In this document: positions 26,031-35,205 of the stretch, in pieces | Layout: each line of letters opens with the position of its first letter | How positions within the stretch are numbered: position 1 is the first letter of the stretch | DNA from: Murinocardiopsis flavida | GTDB lineage: Bacteria > Actinomycetota > Actinomycetes > Streptosporangiales > Streptosporangiaceae | NCBI RefSeq assembly: GCF_003014485.1 | Contig: NZ_PYGA01000005.1 | Location: forward strand, 124,001-188,000 | DNA length: 64,000 nt | Reading direction: 5' to 3' | Program-made: the position numbers and the translations under genes | Notes under the pieces: model-generated | What the model was told of the DNA's origin: nothing | Seen by the model: only the letters and a program-made list of their open reading frames with translations | The model's database searches: none

Positions 26031-26915
26031 CTATGGGGTGCTGATCGTGGCGTTGAAGGCCCGGGTGCGGGTGGTCTCGCTGTCCTGGTGCCAGATGAGG
26101 GCGAGGGCGGAGTCGGGCAGGCCGGTGACCGGGACGATGGCCGTGTCGCCGCGCCGGTGGTAGTGCGCGGAGGGTGCGCAGGTCAGCAGGGCGCCCCGGT
26201 TGGCGGCCGCGGCGGTCAGGCCCTCCTGGAGGGTGCCGACGATCGGGCCGCGCGGGATGGGCCGCCCCTCGGGGGTCCCGGTGGGCGCCTGCGCCTCCCG
26301 CCAGTAGCGGGGCGCCGGTTCGGCGGTGCCGATGAGGCGGCACTGGGCCAGCTCCTCCGCGGTGACCGAGGCGCGGTCCGCGAACGGGTGGTCGGCGGAC
26401 ACGACCAGGGTCTGCGGCTCGATCGAGAAGGTCGAGCCGATCACCATGTCGGGCTCCGCCACCGGGGTGAGCACGATCGCCGCGTCGACCTCACCGCGCC
26501 GGACGGCCCCGAAGGGGTCGGCGAGCGGCAGCTCCACGATCTCCACCTCGCAGTCGCGGTACCGCTTCTCGAAGCGGTCGATCCTGCTGATCAGCCGCTC
26601 GTTCAGGGTGCCGACGAAGCCGACCCGCACGACGCCCCCGACACCGCGCGCCTCGGCGCCGGCCCGCTCGACGGAGGCGAGGAGCGCGTCATAGGGCGGT
26701 CGGAGGTCGGCGACGAACCGTTCGCCGAGGGGTGTCAGCCGCACCCGGCGGCTGGTGCGCTCGACGAGTCGGGCGCCGATGCGGCGCTCCAGGGCCGCGA
26801 GCAACTGGCTGACCCGCCCCTGGGAGACGTACAACCGCTCGGCCGCCCGGCCGAAGTGCAACTCCTCACTGAGGGCCAGGAAACATTCCAGCTCCCGGAT
26901 CTCCACCCCCGCCAC
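26031..26915 (-). CDS. LysR-family transcription regulator
   Basis: 294 residues. The winged helix at the start is classical: IRELECFLALSEELHFGRAA, then AERLYVSQGRVSQLLAALER. The effector domain follows (VRVGFVGTLNERLISRIDRF). The GTG at 26915 has AGGGGGG 6 nt upstream; earlier Met codons add only low-complexity residues. It is divergent from the MFS gene at 27006 across a 90-bp gap, the usual layout for a LysR regulator controlling its neighbour. The inducer is unknown. Confidence 0.9.
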   Translation of the reverse strand: MAGVEIRELECFLALSEELHFGRAAERLYVSQGRVSQLLAALERRIGARLVERTSRRVRLTPLGERFVADLRPPYDALLASVERAGAEARGVGGVVRVGFVGTLNERLISRIDRFEKRYRDCEVEIVELPLADPFGAVRRGEVDAAIVLTPVAEPDMVIGSTFSIEPQTLVVSADHPFADRASVTAEELAQCRLIGTAEPAPRYWREAQAPTGTPEGRPIPRGPIVGTLQEGLTAAAANRGALLTCAPSAHYHRRGDTAIVPVTGLPDSALALIWHQDSETTRTRAFNATISTP

Positions 26916-27005
26916 AGCCGCCCCCCTCGATCGATGAGTCCGACTAATCCAAGGATGCGCACTTCGCCGTTGTTCCCCGACCGCGTGTGACACGAGCCTG
27001 GACGC

Positions 27006-28220
27006 ATGTCCACAACGAACGAATCCGCGGTGATCGACCCCGCGGCGGGAGCGCACGCGTCGGCCCGATCCCCGCTCATGAACCGGCTGGCCGTCCTCGC
27101 GGTCGCGGCGGGGACCTTCACGGTCGTCACCACCGAGATGCTGCCGGTGGGGCTGCTCACCGCGATCAGCGCTGAACTGGGGGTGTCCGCGGGGACCGCC
27201 GGACTGACCATGACGGCGCCCGGCATCGTCGCGGCGGCCGCCGCGCCCGCTCTCACGGTCGCGACCGGCCGCCTCGACCGCCGGCTCGTGCTGATGGCGC
27301 TGGTGGCCCTGCTCGCGGCGGCGAACCTGGGTGCGGCGTTCGCGCCGAACTTCCCCGTCCTGCTCCTGGCGCGCGTCCTGACGGGAGTCGCCATCGGTGG
27401 GGTCTGGGCGATCGCGGCGGGGCTGGCCGTGCGTCTGGTCCCCGAGCGGTCGGTCGGCACGGCCACCTCGATGGTCTTCAGCGGGATCGCGGTCGCGTCG
27501 GTCGTCGGGGTGCCGGTCGGGACGTTGATCGGCGACCTCGCCGACTGGCGCACGGCCTTCACCGTGATGGCCGTGCTTTCGGCGGGCGTGCTCGTGGCGC
27601 TGGCCGTCCTGCTGCCCGCGCTGCCCGGCACGCGGGCGATCCGGTGGGGGCAGGTGCCGGGCCTGTTCCGCGACGCCCGGCTGCGCACCGGCCTCGCGGT
27701 CACGCTGCTACTGGTCACCGGGCACTTCGCGGCCTATACCTACATCCGGCCGGTACTGGAGCAGGTCCCCGGCGTCGGAGCGGGGGCCATCGGCACGCTG
27801 CTGCTGGTGTACGGCGTCGCCGGTGTCGCGGGGAACTTCGCCGCGGGGGCCGCCGCGTCGCGCCGGCTGGGCCCGACCGTCCTCGCCATCGCGGCGCTGG
27901 TCGCCGCGTCCGTGCTGCTCGTCCCCGTTGCCGGCGGGACGCTGGGCGCGGTCGTCGCGCTGCTGGCCGTGTGGGGCGCGGCCTACGGCGGCGTATCGGT
28001 CAGCATGCAGACGTGGCTGCTGACGTCGTCGCCGCAGGCACCGGAGGCGGGCTCGGCGCTGTTCGTCGCGACCTTCAACATCGCGATCTCCCTCGGTGCG
28101 CTGTCGGGCGGCCGCGCGGTCGACGCGTTCGCACCGTCCGGCACCATGTGGTTCGGCGGGGCGCTGGCCGTCCTCGCCGCGGCGGCGGTCCTGATCGGCA
28201 GGAGTCCGAGGCGGCGGTGA
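27006..28220 (+). CDS. MFS efflux transporter (DHA1, AraJ/NepI-like)
   Basis: 404 residues and 12 helices. It opens with MNRLAVLAVAAGTFTVVTTE then MLPVGLLTAISAELGVS, the conserved head of AraJ/YdhP/NepI-type drug:H+ antiporters. LARVLTGVAIGGVWAIAAGL is the helix 4 motif and WRTAFTVMAVLSAGV the helix 6 region. The likely job is export of drugs or small metabolites under the divergent LysR regulator. Start ATG 27006 leaves a 23-residue polar head. Confidence 0.88.
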   Translation: MSTTNESAVIDPAAGAHASARSPLMNRLAVLAVAAGTFTVVTTEMLPVGLLTAISAELGVSAGTAGLTMTAPGIVAAAAAPALTVATGRLDRRLVLMALVALLAAANLGAAFAPNFPVLLLARVLTGVAIGGVWAIAAGLAVRLVPERSVGTATSMVFSGIAVASVVGVPVGTLIGDLADWRTAFTVMAVLSAGVLVALAVLLPALPGTRAIRWGQVPGLFRDARLRTGLAVTLLLVTGHFAAYTYIRPVLEQVPGVGAGAIGTLLLVYGVAGVAGNFAAGAAASRRLGPTVLAIAALVAASVLLVPVAGGTLGAVVALLAVWGAAYGGVSVSMQTWLLTSSPQAPEAGSALFVATFNIAISLGALSGGRAVDAFAPSGTMWFGGALAVLAAAAVLIGRSPRRR

Positions 28221-28347
28221 GCGGGGGCGGTGCCCAGAGCGGCCCCGGGCGCCGTCCCCGCCCGGGCGCATCCGGGATAGCCTGCCTGTCGCATCGACCA
28301 TCGACGCGCGCCGCAGGGCCGCGCGTCCCGACCAGCGGGAGGACGCC

Positions 28348-29184
28348 GTGGCGCCGGTCCAGCGGATCACCTCGCGCAACGCCCGGTTCCAGCAGTGGCA
28401 GGCGCTGCTGTCCAACCGGAACAAGCGGCAGCGCGCAGGGGAGTTCCTGGTCCAGGGGGTCCGCCCCATTTCCATCGCCCTGGAGCGCGACTGGCGGGTG
28501 CGCACCCTGATCCACTCGGCGAAGGACCCTCTGTCGCGCTGGGCCGAAGGGCTGGTGCGCGACACCCGGACCGAGCACGTCGCCATGGCCCCCGAGCTCA
28601 TCGCCGAACTCGGCGAGAAGAACGAGGCGGCCCCCGAGATCATCGCCGTCCTGGAGATTCCGGCGGACGACCTCGACCGGATCAGCGTCGGCGCCGACTT
28701 CCTCGGCGTCCTGTTCGACCGCCCGACCAGCCCCGGCAACATCGGCTCGGTACTCCGGTCGGCCGACGCCTTCGGCGCCGACGGGCTCGTGGTGACCGGG
28801 CACGCCGCCGACGTCTACGACCCGAAGTCGGTACGGGCCAGCACCGGTTCGGTGTTCGCCCTGCCCGCCGTGCGGGTGCCAGCCCAGCGCGACGTCGAAG
28901 CGTGGCTCGACCGCGCTGCCGGGCGGGGGCGGCCGGTCACCGTGGTCGGCACCGACGAGGACGGCGACGCCGATGTCTTCGACGCCGACCTGACAGGGCC
29001 TGTGCTGCTGCTCGTCGGCAACGAGACGTCCGGGCTGAGCAACGCGTGGCGGGAGCGGTGCGACCGCATGGTCCGCATCCCCATGGCGGGGTCCGCCAGT
29101 TCGCTCAACGCGGCGAACGCCGCGACGGCCGTCCTGTACGAGGCGTCCCGGCAGCGCATCGCCGCCGCTCGCCGAGGCCGCTAG
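28348..29184 (+). CDS. SpoU/TrmH-family RNA 2'-O-methyltransferase
   Basis: 278 residues. SPOUT trefoil-knot motifs are all present: RPTSPGNIGSVLRSADAFGA (motif 1), LLVGNETSGLS (motif 2) and IPMAGSASSLNAANAATAVL (motif 3). The N-terminal 100 residues (NARFQQWQALLSNRNKRQRA, GEFLVQGVRPI) are the substrate-binding part of rRNA methyltransferases. GTG 28348 is preceded by GGGAGG. The exact RNA nucleotide is not deducible. Its stop overlaps that of the opposing hydrolase in the sequence CTAG. Confidence 0.92.
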   Translation: MAPVQRITSRNARFQQWQALLSNRNKRQRAGEFLVQGVRPISIALERDWRVRTLIHSAKDPLSRWAEGLVRDTRTEHVAMAPELIAELGEKNEAAPEIIAVLEIPADDLDRISVGADFLGVLFDRPTSPGNIGSVLRSADAFGADGLVVTGHAADVYDPKSVRASTGSVFALPAVRVPAQRDVEAWLDRAAGRGRPVTVVGTDEDGDADVFDADLTGPVLLLVGNETSGLSNAWRERCDRMVRIPMAGSASSLNAANAATAVLYEASRQRIAAARRGR

Positions 29185-30044
29185 CCCGCGGCCCGCGCCA
29201 GCAGGGTGCGCAGGATGTCCTCGCTGTGCGTCCACAGGAGCGATCCGCCGGCGCCGGGAATGACGTGGCGCAGCGCGCCGGGGATGCGTCCGGCGAGCGC
29301 CGCGCCGTTGTCGGGTGAGTGGGCGGTGTCGAGCGCGCCGTACCAGAGGTCGACCGGTACGGCGATCCGGGCGGGGTCGAAGGGCCATCGGCCCATGGCG
29401 AGGACGGTGTCGCGCGCGTATCCCTCGGGCCCTTGCGCGAACCCTTCGGCGAGTGCGCGGCGGTAGGCGCGCTCGAATCCCGGTTCGCGGTACACGGCGA
29501 GGTCGGCGTCGGGGGCTCCCGAGGTGACCATGGCCCACATCGCGTCGGCGCCGAACCCGGCGAGACGCTCCGCTGCCGCGGCCCGGTCGGCGGCGACCGC
29601 GTCGACCAGGCCGCGGAGGTCGGCGGGCAGGAGGGCGCGGAACTCCGGCGCGGCGACCTCGTCGGCGCCTGAGACGACGGCGAGGGCGCCGACGGCTCCC
29701 ACTGCTGCGCACGCGAGCGCGAACGGCGCGCCCTGCGAGTTCGCGACGGCGGGGAGGCGGCCCAGTCCGCGCAGGTCGGCGAACCGGCGGATGTCGTCGG
29801 CGAACGAGGCGAAGGTCCGATCGGGCGCGGGCGAGGAGGCGCCGAGACCCGGCCGGTCGACCGAGATCAGCCGGACGCCCAGCGCATCGACGGCACCGGT
29901 GTCGGCGCCCAGGGACCGGCTCGTTGCGGCGCCGGGGACCAGCAGCACGGGGACACCGTCGCGCGGCCCCCATTCGGCCCAGCCGAGCAGCCTGCCATCG
30001 GGGAGTTCGCTCGTACCGGAGCGGGCGGGATCGTCGACGCGCAC
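29181..30044 (-). CDS. Alpha/beta-hydrolase
   Basis: 287 residues. The oxyanion region VLLVPGAATSRSLGAD, the SVDRPGLGASSPAP strand and the nucleophile in VANSQGAPFALA (GxSxG-like with Asn in place of the first Gly) mark the fold. The acid/His end is LWYGALDTAHSPDN and WTHSEDIL. No substrate clue is seen. GTG 30044 is the likely start, though its AGGA is very close; longer in-frame starts to 30236 exist but give poorly conserved sequence. It is convergent with the SpoU gene with overlapping stops and divergent from the BNR-repeat gene. Confidence 0.78.
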   Translation of the reverse strand: MRVDDPARSGTSELPDGRLLGWAEWGPRDGVPVLLVPGAATSRSLGADTGAVDALGVRLISVDRPGLGASSPAPDRTFASFADDIRRFADLRGLGRLPAVANSQGAPFALACAAVGAVGALAVVSGADEVAAPEFRALLPADLRGLVDAVAADRAAAAERLAGFGADAMWAMVTSGAPDADLAVYREPGFERAYRRALAEGFAQGPEGYARDTVLAMGRWPFDPARIAVPVDLWYGALDTAHSPDNGAALAGRIPGALRHVIPGAGGSLLWTHSEDILRTLLARAAG

Positions 30045-30192
30045 GGTCCTATGGTGGCGGACGGCCGACCGCGGCCGCACCCGGTTTTCGCCGCCCCGCG
30101 TGAGGTCGCGGGGAAGGGTCTGGTAAAGATCCCGCGGAAATGTCGTCGCCGTGTGTAAGAGTTGTCTCCAGCGACTCATCGCGGAGGCGATC

Positions 30193-31293
30193 ATGGCATA
30201 TCTCCTGGTCATCGGGACACGCAAGGGCTTGTTCACCGCAACCAGCGACGACCGGCGCTCGTGGGAGGTGCACGGCCCGCACCGGCTCGACGCCGAGGAC
30301 TACGCCAACACGGCCGGCATCTACGCCATCGGCTGCGACCCTCGCAGCGGCCGCATCCTCGTCGGCGCCGAAAGCTCCCACTTCGGTCCGAGCGTGTGGT
30401 TCAGCGACGACCTCGGCGCCCGCTGGCACGAGCCGGCCCACGCGCCGATCGCGTTCCCCGCCGACATCGACGACTCCTTCACCCGCGTGTGGCAGTTCGC
30501 CTACGGCGACGAACCCGGCATCGTCTACGCCGGTGTCGAGCCCACCGCGCTGTTCCGCTCCGTCGACGGCGGCATCAGTTTCGAGCTGGTCCGCGGGTTG
30601 TGGGATCACCCGCACCGCACCGACTGGTTCCCCGGCGCCGGAGGCGCCGCCATCCACACCGTGCTGCCCGGCACGGTCACCGCCAAGGGCACCGACCCCA
30701 ATGCCATGACCGTCGCCATGTCCACGGGCGGCGTGTACCAGACCCGCGACGCCGGCAAGTCCTGGTCCCCGGCCAACAACGGGATCAGCGCCCAGTTCCT
30801 GCCCGAGGAGTTCCCCGAGTACGGCCAGTGCGTGCACAAGGTCGCCGTCGGCTCCGACGGCGCGTTCTACGCGCAGAACCACCACGGCGTGTACCGCAGC
30901 GACGACCCAGCCACCCGGTGGTCCTCGATCGCCGAGGGTCTGCCCAGCGATTTCGGGTTCGCCATGGTGGCCCACCCGCACCTGCCGGGCACGGTGCTGA
31001 ACTTCCCCGTGGTCAGCCAGACCAACCACCTGCCGCCGGACAACCGCCTCCAGGTGCAGCGCACCGACGACGCCGGCCGCACCTGGGCCCCCTTGAACGA
31101 CGGCCTGCCGGCCGAGCCGTACTTCGGCATCGTGCTTCGCGACGCCGCCTGCACCGACGGCGCCGACACCGCGGGGTTCTACTTCGGCACCCGGTCCGGC
31201 GACCTCTACGCCCGCACCGACGACGACACCGCGTGGCAGCAGGTCGTCGCCCACCTGCCCGACATCCTCTGCGTCCGCGCGATCGAGGTGTAG
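30193..31293 (+). CDS. BNR/sialidase-like beta-propeller protein
   Basis: 366 residues. It starts MAYLLVIGTRKGLFTATSDD and has BNR-type blades such as SSHFGPSVWFSDDLG, ALFRSVDGGISFE, GVYQTRDAGKSWSP and QRTDDAGRTWAPL (S/T-x-D-x-G-x-T/S-W). There is no signal peptide, so it looks cytoplasmic, unlike secreted sialidases. ATG 30193 has GGAGG 5 nt upstream. It is followed 4 bp later by a MoaD/ThiS-like gene, so they form a pair. Enzymatic sialidase residues are not evident; a folding scaffold or lyase-like function is equally possible. Confidence 0.82.
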   Translation: MAYLLVIGTRKGLFTATSDDRRSWEVHGPHRLDAEDYANTAGIYAIGCDPRSGRILVGAESSHFGPSVWFSDDLGARWHEPAHAPIAFPADIDDSFTRVWQFAYGDEPGIVYAGVEPTALFRSVDGGISFELVRGLWDHPHRTDWFPGAGGAAIHTVLPGTVTAKGTDPNAMTVAMSTGGVYQTRDAGKSWSPANNGISAQFLPEEFPEYGQCVHKVAVGSDGAFYAQNHHGVYRSDDPATRWSSIAEGLPSDFGFAMVAHPHLPGTVLNFPVVSQTNHLPPDNRLQVQRTDDAGRTWAPLNDGLPAEPYFGIVLRDAACTDGADTAGFYFGTRSGDLYARTDDDTAWQQVVAHLPDILCVRAIEV

Positions 31294-31297
31294 CGCC

Positions 31298-31585
31298 ATG
31301 GCCGTGAAGGTCTTCGTTCCCCAGGTCCTCCGCCCCGACTGCGACGGCGCCGTGACGATCGACCTCGCCATGGGGTCCGGCCCGGTCCCGCTGCGCAGCG
31401 TCCTCGACGAACTCGCCGCGCGCCATCCGAGGCTCGACAAGCGGCTCCGCGACGACCAGGGCAAGGTTCGCCGCTACGTCAACGTCTTCGTCGACGACGA
31501 CGAATGCCGCGCGGTCGGCGGCCTCGACGCCCCGGTGGGCGACGGCGCCGAGGTCCGCGTGCTCCCGTCGGTGGCCGGGGGGTGA
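31298..31585 (+). CDS. MoaD/ThiS-like ubiquitin-fold sulfur carrier
   Basis: 95 residues ending in the GG tail (LPSVAGG) needed for adenylation and thiocarboxylation. The fold pattern is beta-grasp: KVFVPQVLRPDCDGAVTIDL, a central helix LRSVLDELAARHPRLDKRL, RYVNVFVDDDECR and VGDGAEVRVLPSVAGG. It has no MoaE, ThiG or E1-type partner in the window. The tight pairing with the propeller gene suggests a joint role, for instance sulfur donation to a cofactor or metabolite, or protein tagging. A strong terminator follows the stop. Confidence 0.85.
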   Translation: MAVKVFVPQVLRPDCDGAVTIDLAMGSGPVPLRSVLDELAARHPRLDKRLRDDQGKVRRYVNVFVDDDECRAVGGLDAPVGDGAEVRVLPSVAGG

Positions 31586-31588
31586 TCC

Positions 31589-31628
31589 GCCGCCTCGCGG
31601 CGCCGCACGAGGGCCGCCGCGAGGCGGC
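31589..31628. terminator. 14-bp-stem terminator between convergent genes
   Basis: GCCGCCTCGCGGCG and CGCCGCGAGGCGGC pair perfectly around a 12-nt loop. It separates the MoaD-like gene from the opposing permease gene. Confidence 0.75.
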
Positions 31629-31633
31629 TCCGC

Positions 31634-33322
31634 TCAGCCCGGGATCATCCACTGGAACAGGTGCGCCTGGAGGAAGGTGATCACCCCGACCGCCGCGGTG
31701 AGCATGACCGACCACCAGAACGTCTGGCGGAGCAGGGCCGACTCCTTCCCTGTCTGGCCGATCGCCGTCGCGCCCACGGCGAGGTTCTGCGGCGAGATCA
31801 TCTTGCCCATGACCCCGCCCGAGGTGTTGGCGGCCCCGGCGAGCACCGGGTCGACCCCCAACTGCTGGGCCGAGATCACCTGCATCGGGCCGAACAGGCT
31901 GTTCGCCGACGCGTCGGAGCCGGTGAGGAACACCCCGAGCCAGCCGACGTAGGCGGCGAAGAACGGGAACAGGAACCCGGTCTGGGCGAACGCCAGGCCC
32001 AGGGTCGAGGTCGCGCCGGGGTAGTTCATGACGTGCGCGATGGCGAGGATCATCATGATGGTGGCGAGCGCCCAGCGCATCTGCACGAACGTCCGCCAGT
32101 ACACCTTCAGGAGGGTGCCCGGCGTCGCCCGCATGACGAAGCCGGCGATCACCGCGGCGATCAGCGCCACCGTCCCGGCCGAGAACAGCAGGTCCAGGCT
32201 GAGCAGCGCCGGGTAGGGGGTGTCCTCGGAGGTGATGGGCGCCACCCGGACCACCTGCTCGTGCAGGCCCGGCCAGGGGATCTCCACGGTCGCGGCCTGG
32301 AGCCAGGCGGTGATGTTCGCCCAGCCCGGCAGGGCGGGGAACAGGCTGCCGATCCGCGAGGCGAAGATGACCGCGATGAGGATGAGGTACGGGGTCCAGG
32401 CGCGTATCCCCGAATGGGCCGCCGCGCCCGCTGCCGGTGCGGGCGCCTCGGCGTCCGCGTCCTCGTTGTCGAAGCGCCACACCGTCGGCGGCTGCCACAC
32501 CTTGGTGACAGCCCACAGGGAGCCCATGGACGCCAGCGCCGCCACCACGTCCACCAGGCTGGGGCTGACGAAGTTCGCCACGAGGAACTGCGCGACCGCG
32601 AAGCCGAGGCCGGTGGCGAGCACCGCGGGCCACACCTCCGCGGTCCGGCGCCACCCCGCGAGGACGACCACCATGAACGCGGGGATGATGAGCGACAGGA
32701 CGGGCAGCTGGCGGCCGACCATCGCCGAGAACAGTTCGGTGGCCTGCTCGGGCCGCATGTCCATCAGCGGACCGGTGACCGCGCCGAGGACGATCAGCGG
32801 GTTGCCGAGTCCGCCGAACGCCACGGGCGCCGTGTTCGCCAGCAGCGCCAGGACCACGGCCTTGACCGGCTGGAAGCCGAGGGCCGCCATCATCGCCGCC
32901 GTGATCGCGATGGGCGAGCCGCCGCCCGCGACCCCTTCGAGGAGCGCGCCGAAGCCGAACGCGATGAGCAGCGCCTGGATCCGGCGGTCGGGGCTGAAGC
33001 CCGCGAGGGCGCGGCGGATACTCTCGAAGCGCCCGGTCTCCACGGTCACGTTGTGGAAGTACACGGCGTTGAACGCGATCCAGGCGATCGGCCAGATGCC
33101 GAACACCAGGCCGAGCCCTGTGGCGGACGCGAGCAGGTCGACCGGCATCCCGTAGACGGCGAGGGCGACGGCGGCCGCGCAGCCCAGGCCGAGCGCAGCC
33201 GACACGTGCGCGGAGCGGCGTGCCACGCCGAGCGCGAGGAGCAGGACGGCGATCGGCAGCGCCGCGAGGGCGGCGGAGCCCCAGAGTCCGCCGAGCGGCT
33301 CGTAGTTCTGGACCCAACCCAT
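31634..33322 (-). CDS. lctP: L-lactate permease family transporter
   Basis: 562 residues with about 13-14 helices. LctP/GlcA motifs include FGFGALLEGVAGGGSPIAIT, NTAPVAFGGLGNPL, GWLGVFLTGSDASANSLFGP and NTSGGVMGKMISPQNLAVGA. The family imports L-lactate, D-lactate and glycolate with protons. ATG 33322 has AGAGG upstream; earlier Met codons give a random Pro/Arg-rich head. It is downstream of the IclR gene on the same strand, beyond a 195-bp gap, so uronate catabolism and this carrier may share control. No lactate dehydrogenase gene is adjacent. Confidence 0.9.
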   Translation of the reverse strand: MGWVQNYEPLGGLWGSAALAALPIAVLLLALGVARRSAHVSAALGLGCAAAVALAVYGMPVDLLASATGLGLVFGIWPIAWIAFNAVYFHNVTVETGRFESIRRALAGFSPDRRIQALLIAFGFGALLEGVAGGGSPIAITAAMMAALGFQPVKAVVLALLANTAPVAFGGLGNPLIVLGAVTGPLMDMRPEQATELFSAMVGRQLPVLSLIIPAFMVVVLAGWRRTAEVWPAVLATGLGFAVAQFLVANFVSPSLVDVVAALASMGSLWAVTKVWQPPTVWRFDNEDADAEAPAPAAGAAAHSGIRAWTPYLILIAVIFASRIGSLFPALPGWANITAWLQAATVEIPWPGLHEQVVRVAPITSEDTPYPALLSLDLLFSAGTVALIAAVIAGFVMRATPGTLLKVYWRTFVQMRWALATIMMILAIAHVMNYPGATSTLGLAFAQTGFLFPFFAAYVGWLGVFLTGSDASANSLFGPMQVISAQQLGVDPVLAGAANTSGGVMGKMISPQNLAVGATAIGQTGKESALLRQTFWWSVMLTAAVGVITFLQAHLFQWMIPG

Positions 33323-33493
33323 GGGGAACCTCTTCCGGTGCGGGGAACGGGCGGGGAGCCCGCGCCGCGGCGATGGGGTGCGGGCCCGTCGGGGTCCGGC
33401 GGCGGCCCTGTCCCCGGGCAGCACGGAGCGACGCGCGGTGCGCGGGTGGTCCGGTGGTGGGGCGGGCGTGTGCGGCGCCGGGTCGGTCGGTGG

Positions 33494-33552
33494 CGGGGAG
33501 GTGGCCGAAGCGGCGGGTCAGGCGTTGCCGGGGAGGTGGCCGAGGCGGCGGG
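33494..33552. repeat. 24-bp direct repeat flanking the iclR stop
   Basis: CGGGGAGGTGGCCGA followed by AGCGGCGGG (33494-33517) and its near copy (33529-33552, one mismatch) lie 35 bp apart. One copy is inside the IclR C-terminus and the other just after the stop. It looks like a small duplication. Confidence 0.7.
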
Positions 33553-34315
33553 AGAGGGCCGCGGCTGTGTCGCGGACCAGGGGGCCGAGTTCGTCGGTGC
33601 GCAGGAGGACGCGCCCGGACGGTCCGGCGATGCTCATGGCGGCGACGGGTTCGCCGGTGCGGTCCTTGATGGCGGCGGCGACGCAGGCGACGTCGGGTTC
33701 GTTCTCGATGGTGTCGACGGCCCAGCCGCGCCTGCGGACGCGGTCGAGCTCGGTGCGGAGTTCGTCGGGGTCGACGATGGTGTTGGGGGTGCGGGGGTGC
33801 AGGGTGAGGCGTTTGATGCGGTGCTCGGCTTCGTCGCCGGGCAGCGCCGCGAGCCACGCCTTGCCGAGGCCGGTGCTGTGCATCGGGCGGCGGCCGCCCA
33901 GTCCGGCGCTGGGAGCGACCGCGCTGGGGCCCTGCTCGCGGGCGACGAACAGCATCGAGTCCTCATCGGGGATCGCGAGGTAGACGGTCTCCCTGGTGCG
34001 CAGGGCGAGGGGGCCCATCACCGGCGGCGCGACCCGGAACAGGTCGGCCGACGACAGCGCCTTGACCCCGAGGTCGACCAGGCGCACACCGAGGCGCACC
34101 TTCGCGGTGGCGGGATCCGATTCGAGGTACCCGAGGGCTTTGAGCGTGTTGACGGTGCGGTAGGTGGCGCTGCGGCTCAGCCCGAGGGCCCGGGCGACGG
34201 CGTTGGTGCTGACCTCGCCGTTGGCGCCCACGTGCTCCAGGATCGCCAGCCCGCGTTCGAGTGTGCCCAGACCGTCGAGTTGGCGCGGTGCCTCCGCCAC
34301 GTCCACCTCCCTCAT
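33518..34315 (-). CDS. IclR-family regulator next to uronate genes
   Basis: 265 residues. The winged helix is TLERGLAILEHVGANGEVST then NAVARALGLSRSATYRTVNT. The ligand domain includes PMHSTGLGKAWLAALPGDEA and WAVDTIENEPDVACVAAAIK (usual reading ...GVACVAAPI), with its typical closing helix. KdgR-type IclR repressors sense 2-keto-3-deoxygluconate. Position between lctP and kduD/kduI, all on the same strand, supports control of this cluster. The upstream region has two AGTGTT words (34341-34369) that may be part of its site. Confidence 0.88.
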   Translation of the reverse strand: MREVDVAEAPRQLDGLGTLERGLAILEHVGANGEVSTNAVARALGLSRSATYRTVNTLKALGYLESDPATAKVRLGVRLVDLGVKALSSADLFRVAPPVMGPLALRTRETVYLAIPDEDSMLFVAREQGPSAVAPSAGLGGRRPMHSTGLGKAWLAALPGDEAEHRIKRLTLHPRTPNTIVDPDELRTELDRVRRRGWAVDTIENEPDVACVAAAIKDRTGEPVAAMSIAGPSGRVLLRTDELGPLVRDTAAALSRRLGHLPGNA

Positions 34316-34431
34316 CAGGAGAGAAGTCTAGTCGGATCATAGTGTTCCGTTCATCGGCACAGTGTTTCTCTAAGTGGGACGAAGGTAATCCCGAGTGTCG
34401 GGTGTGCGCAAGACCACACGGCGAAGAGATT

Positions 34432-35205
34432 TCAGCGCGCCAGCCAACCGCCGTCGACGGCGAGGACGTGACCGGCCATGTAGTCCGAACCCGGCCCGCA
34501 CAGCAGCACCGCCGCCGCGGCGAGGTCGTCGGGGCGGCCCCAGCGCCCGGCGGGGATGCGGTCCAGGATCGCCGCCGCGCGCTCCGGGTCGGCGCGCAGC
34601 GCCTCGGTGTTGTTGGTGGCGAAGTATCCGGGCGCGATCGCGTTGACCTGCACGCCGCGCGGCGCCCACTCGTTGGCGAGGGCCTTGGTGAGCCCGGCGA
34701 CGGCGTGCTTGCTCGCGGTGTAGCCCACCACGTTGACCCCGCCCTGGAAGGACAGCAGCGAGGCGACGTTGACGACCTTGCCCGCGCCGCGCTCCAGCAT
34801 CGGCGCGCCGATCTCCCGCGTCAGCAGGAACAGCGATTCGAGGTTCACGTCGAGCACGGCGTCGAAGTCGGAGCGGGTGTGCTCGGCCGCAGGCGCGCGC
34901 CGGATGATGCCCGCGTTGTTCACCAGGATGTCGACGCGGTGCTCGGCGAGGACCGCGCGGGCGGCCTCGGGGACGGCCGCGGGTTCGGCGAGGTCGACGG
35001 CGACCTCCCAGGCGCTGCGGCCCGCCGCCCGCACGTCCGCTGCTGTTGCGGCCATGCCGCCGCCGCGGCCCAGCAGCACCACGTCCGCGCCCGCGACGGC
35101 GATGGCGCCGGCCATGGCCCGGCCCAGCCCCGTACGCGCGCCCGTGACCAGGGCGGTCCGCCCCTCCAGCGAGAACATCGCGTGCAGCGTCGCGGCGCCG
35201 CTCAC
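34432..35205 (-). CDS. kduD: 2-dehydro-3-deoxy-D-gluconate 5-dehydrogenase (KduD-type SDR)
   Basis: 257 residues. Motifs are ALVTGARTGLGRAMAGAIAV, NNAGIIRRAPA, Ser in VNVASLLSFQGG and YTASK, and a C-terminal YMAGHVLAVDGGWLAR. The NAGIIRR and FQGG parts are typical of KduD, which reduces 2,5-diketo-3-deoxygluconate to KDG. GTG 35205 overlaps the kduI stop as GTGA; ATG 35178 is an in-frame option starting right at the conserved MFSLEGR. The next enzymes (KdgK, KDPG aldolase) are not in the window. Confidence 0.92.
   Translation of the reverse strand: MSGAATLHAMFSLEGRTALVTGARTGLGRAMAGAIAVAGADVVLLGRGGGMAATAADVRAAGRSAWEVAVDLAEPAAVPEAARAVLAEHRVDILVNNAGIIRRAPAAEHTRSDFDAVLDVNLESLFLLTREIGAPMLERGAGKVVNVASLLSFQGGVNVVGYTASKHAVAGLTKALANEWAPRGVQVNAIAPGYFATNNTEALRADPERAAAILDRIPAGRWGRPDDLAAAAVLLCGPGSDYMAGHVLAVDGGWLAR

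Noticed and set aside
33494-33552. Direct repeat considered as an attachment site
   Set aside because: No integrase or tRNA is near and the copies are only 35 bp apart.
34335-34370. AGTGTT words and a shared GTGTTCCG word near kduI considered as an IclR operator
   Set aside because: The match is only 8-9 bases and is not clearly palindromic, so it is noted only in the IclR entry.
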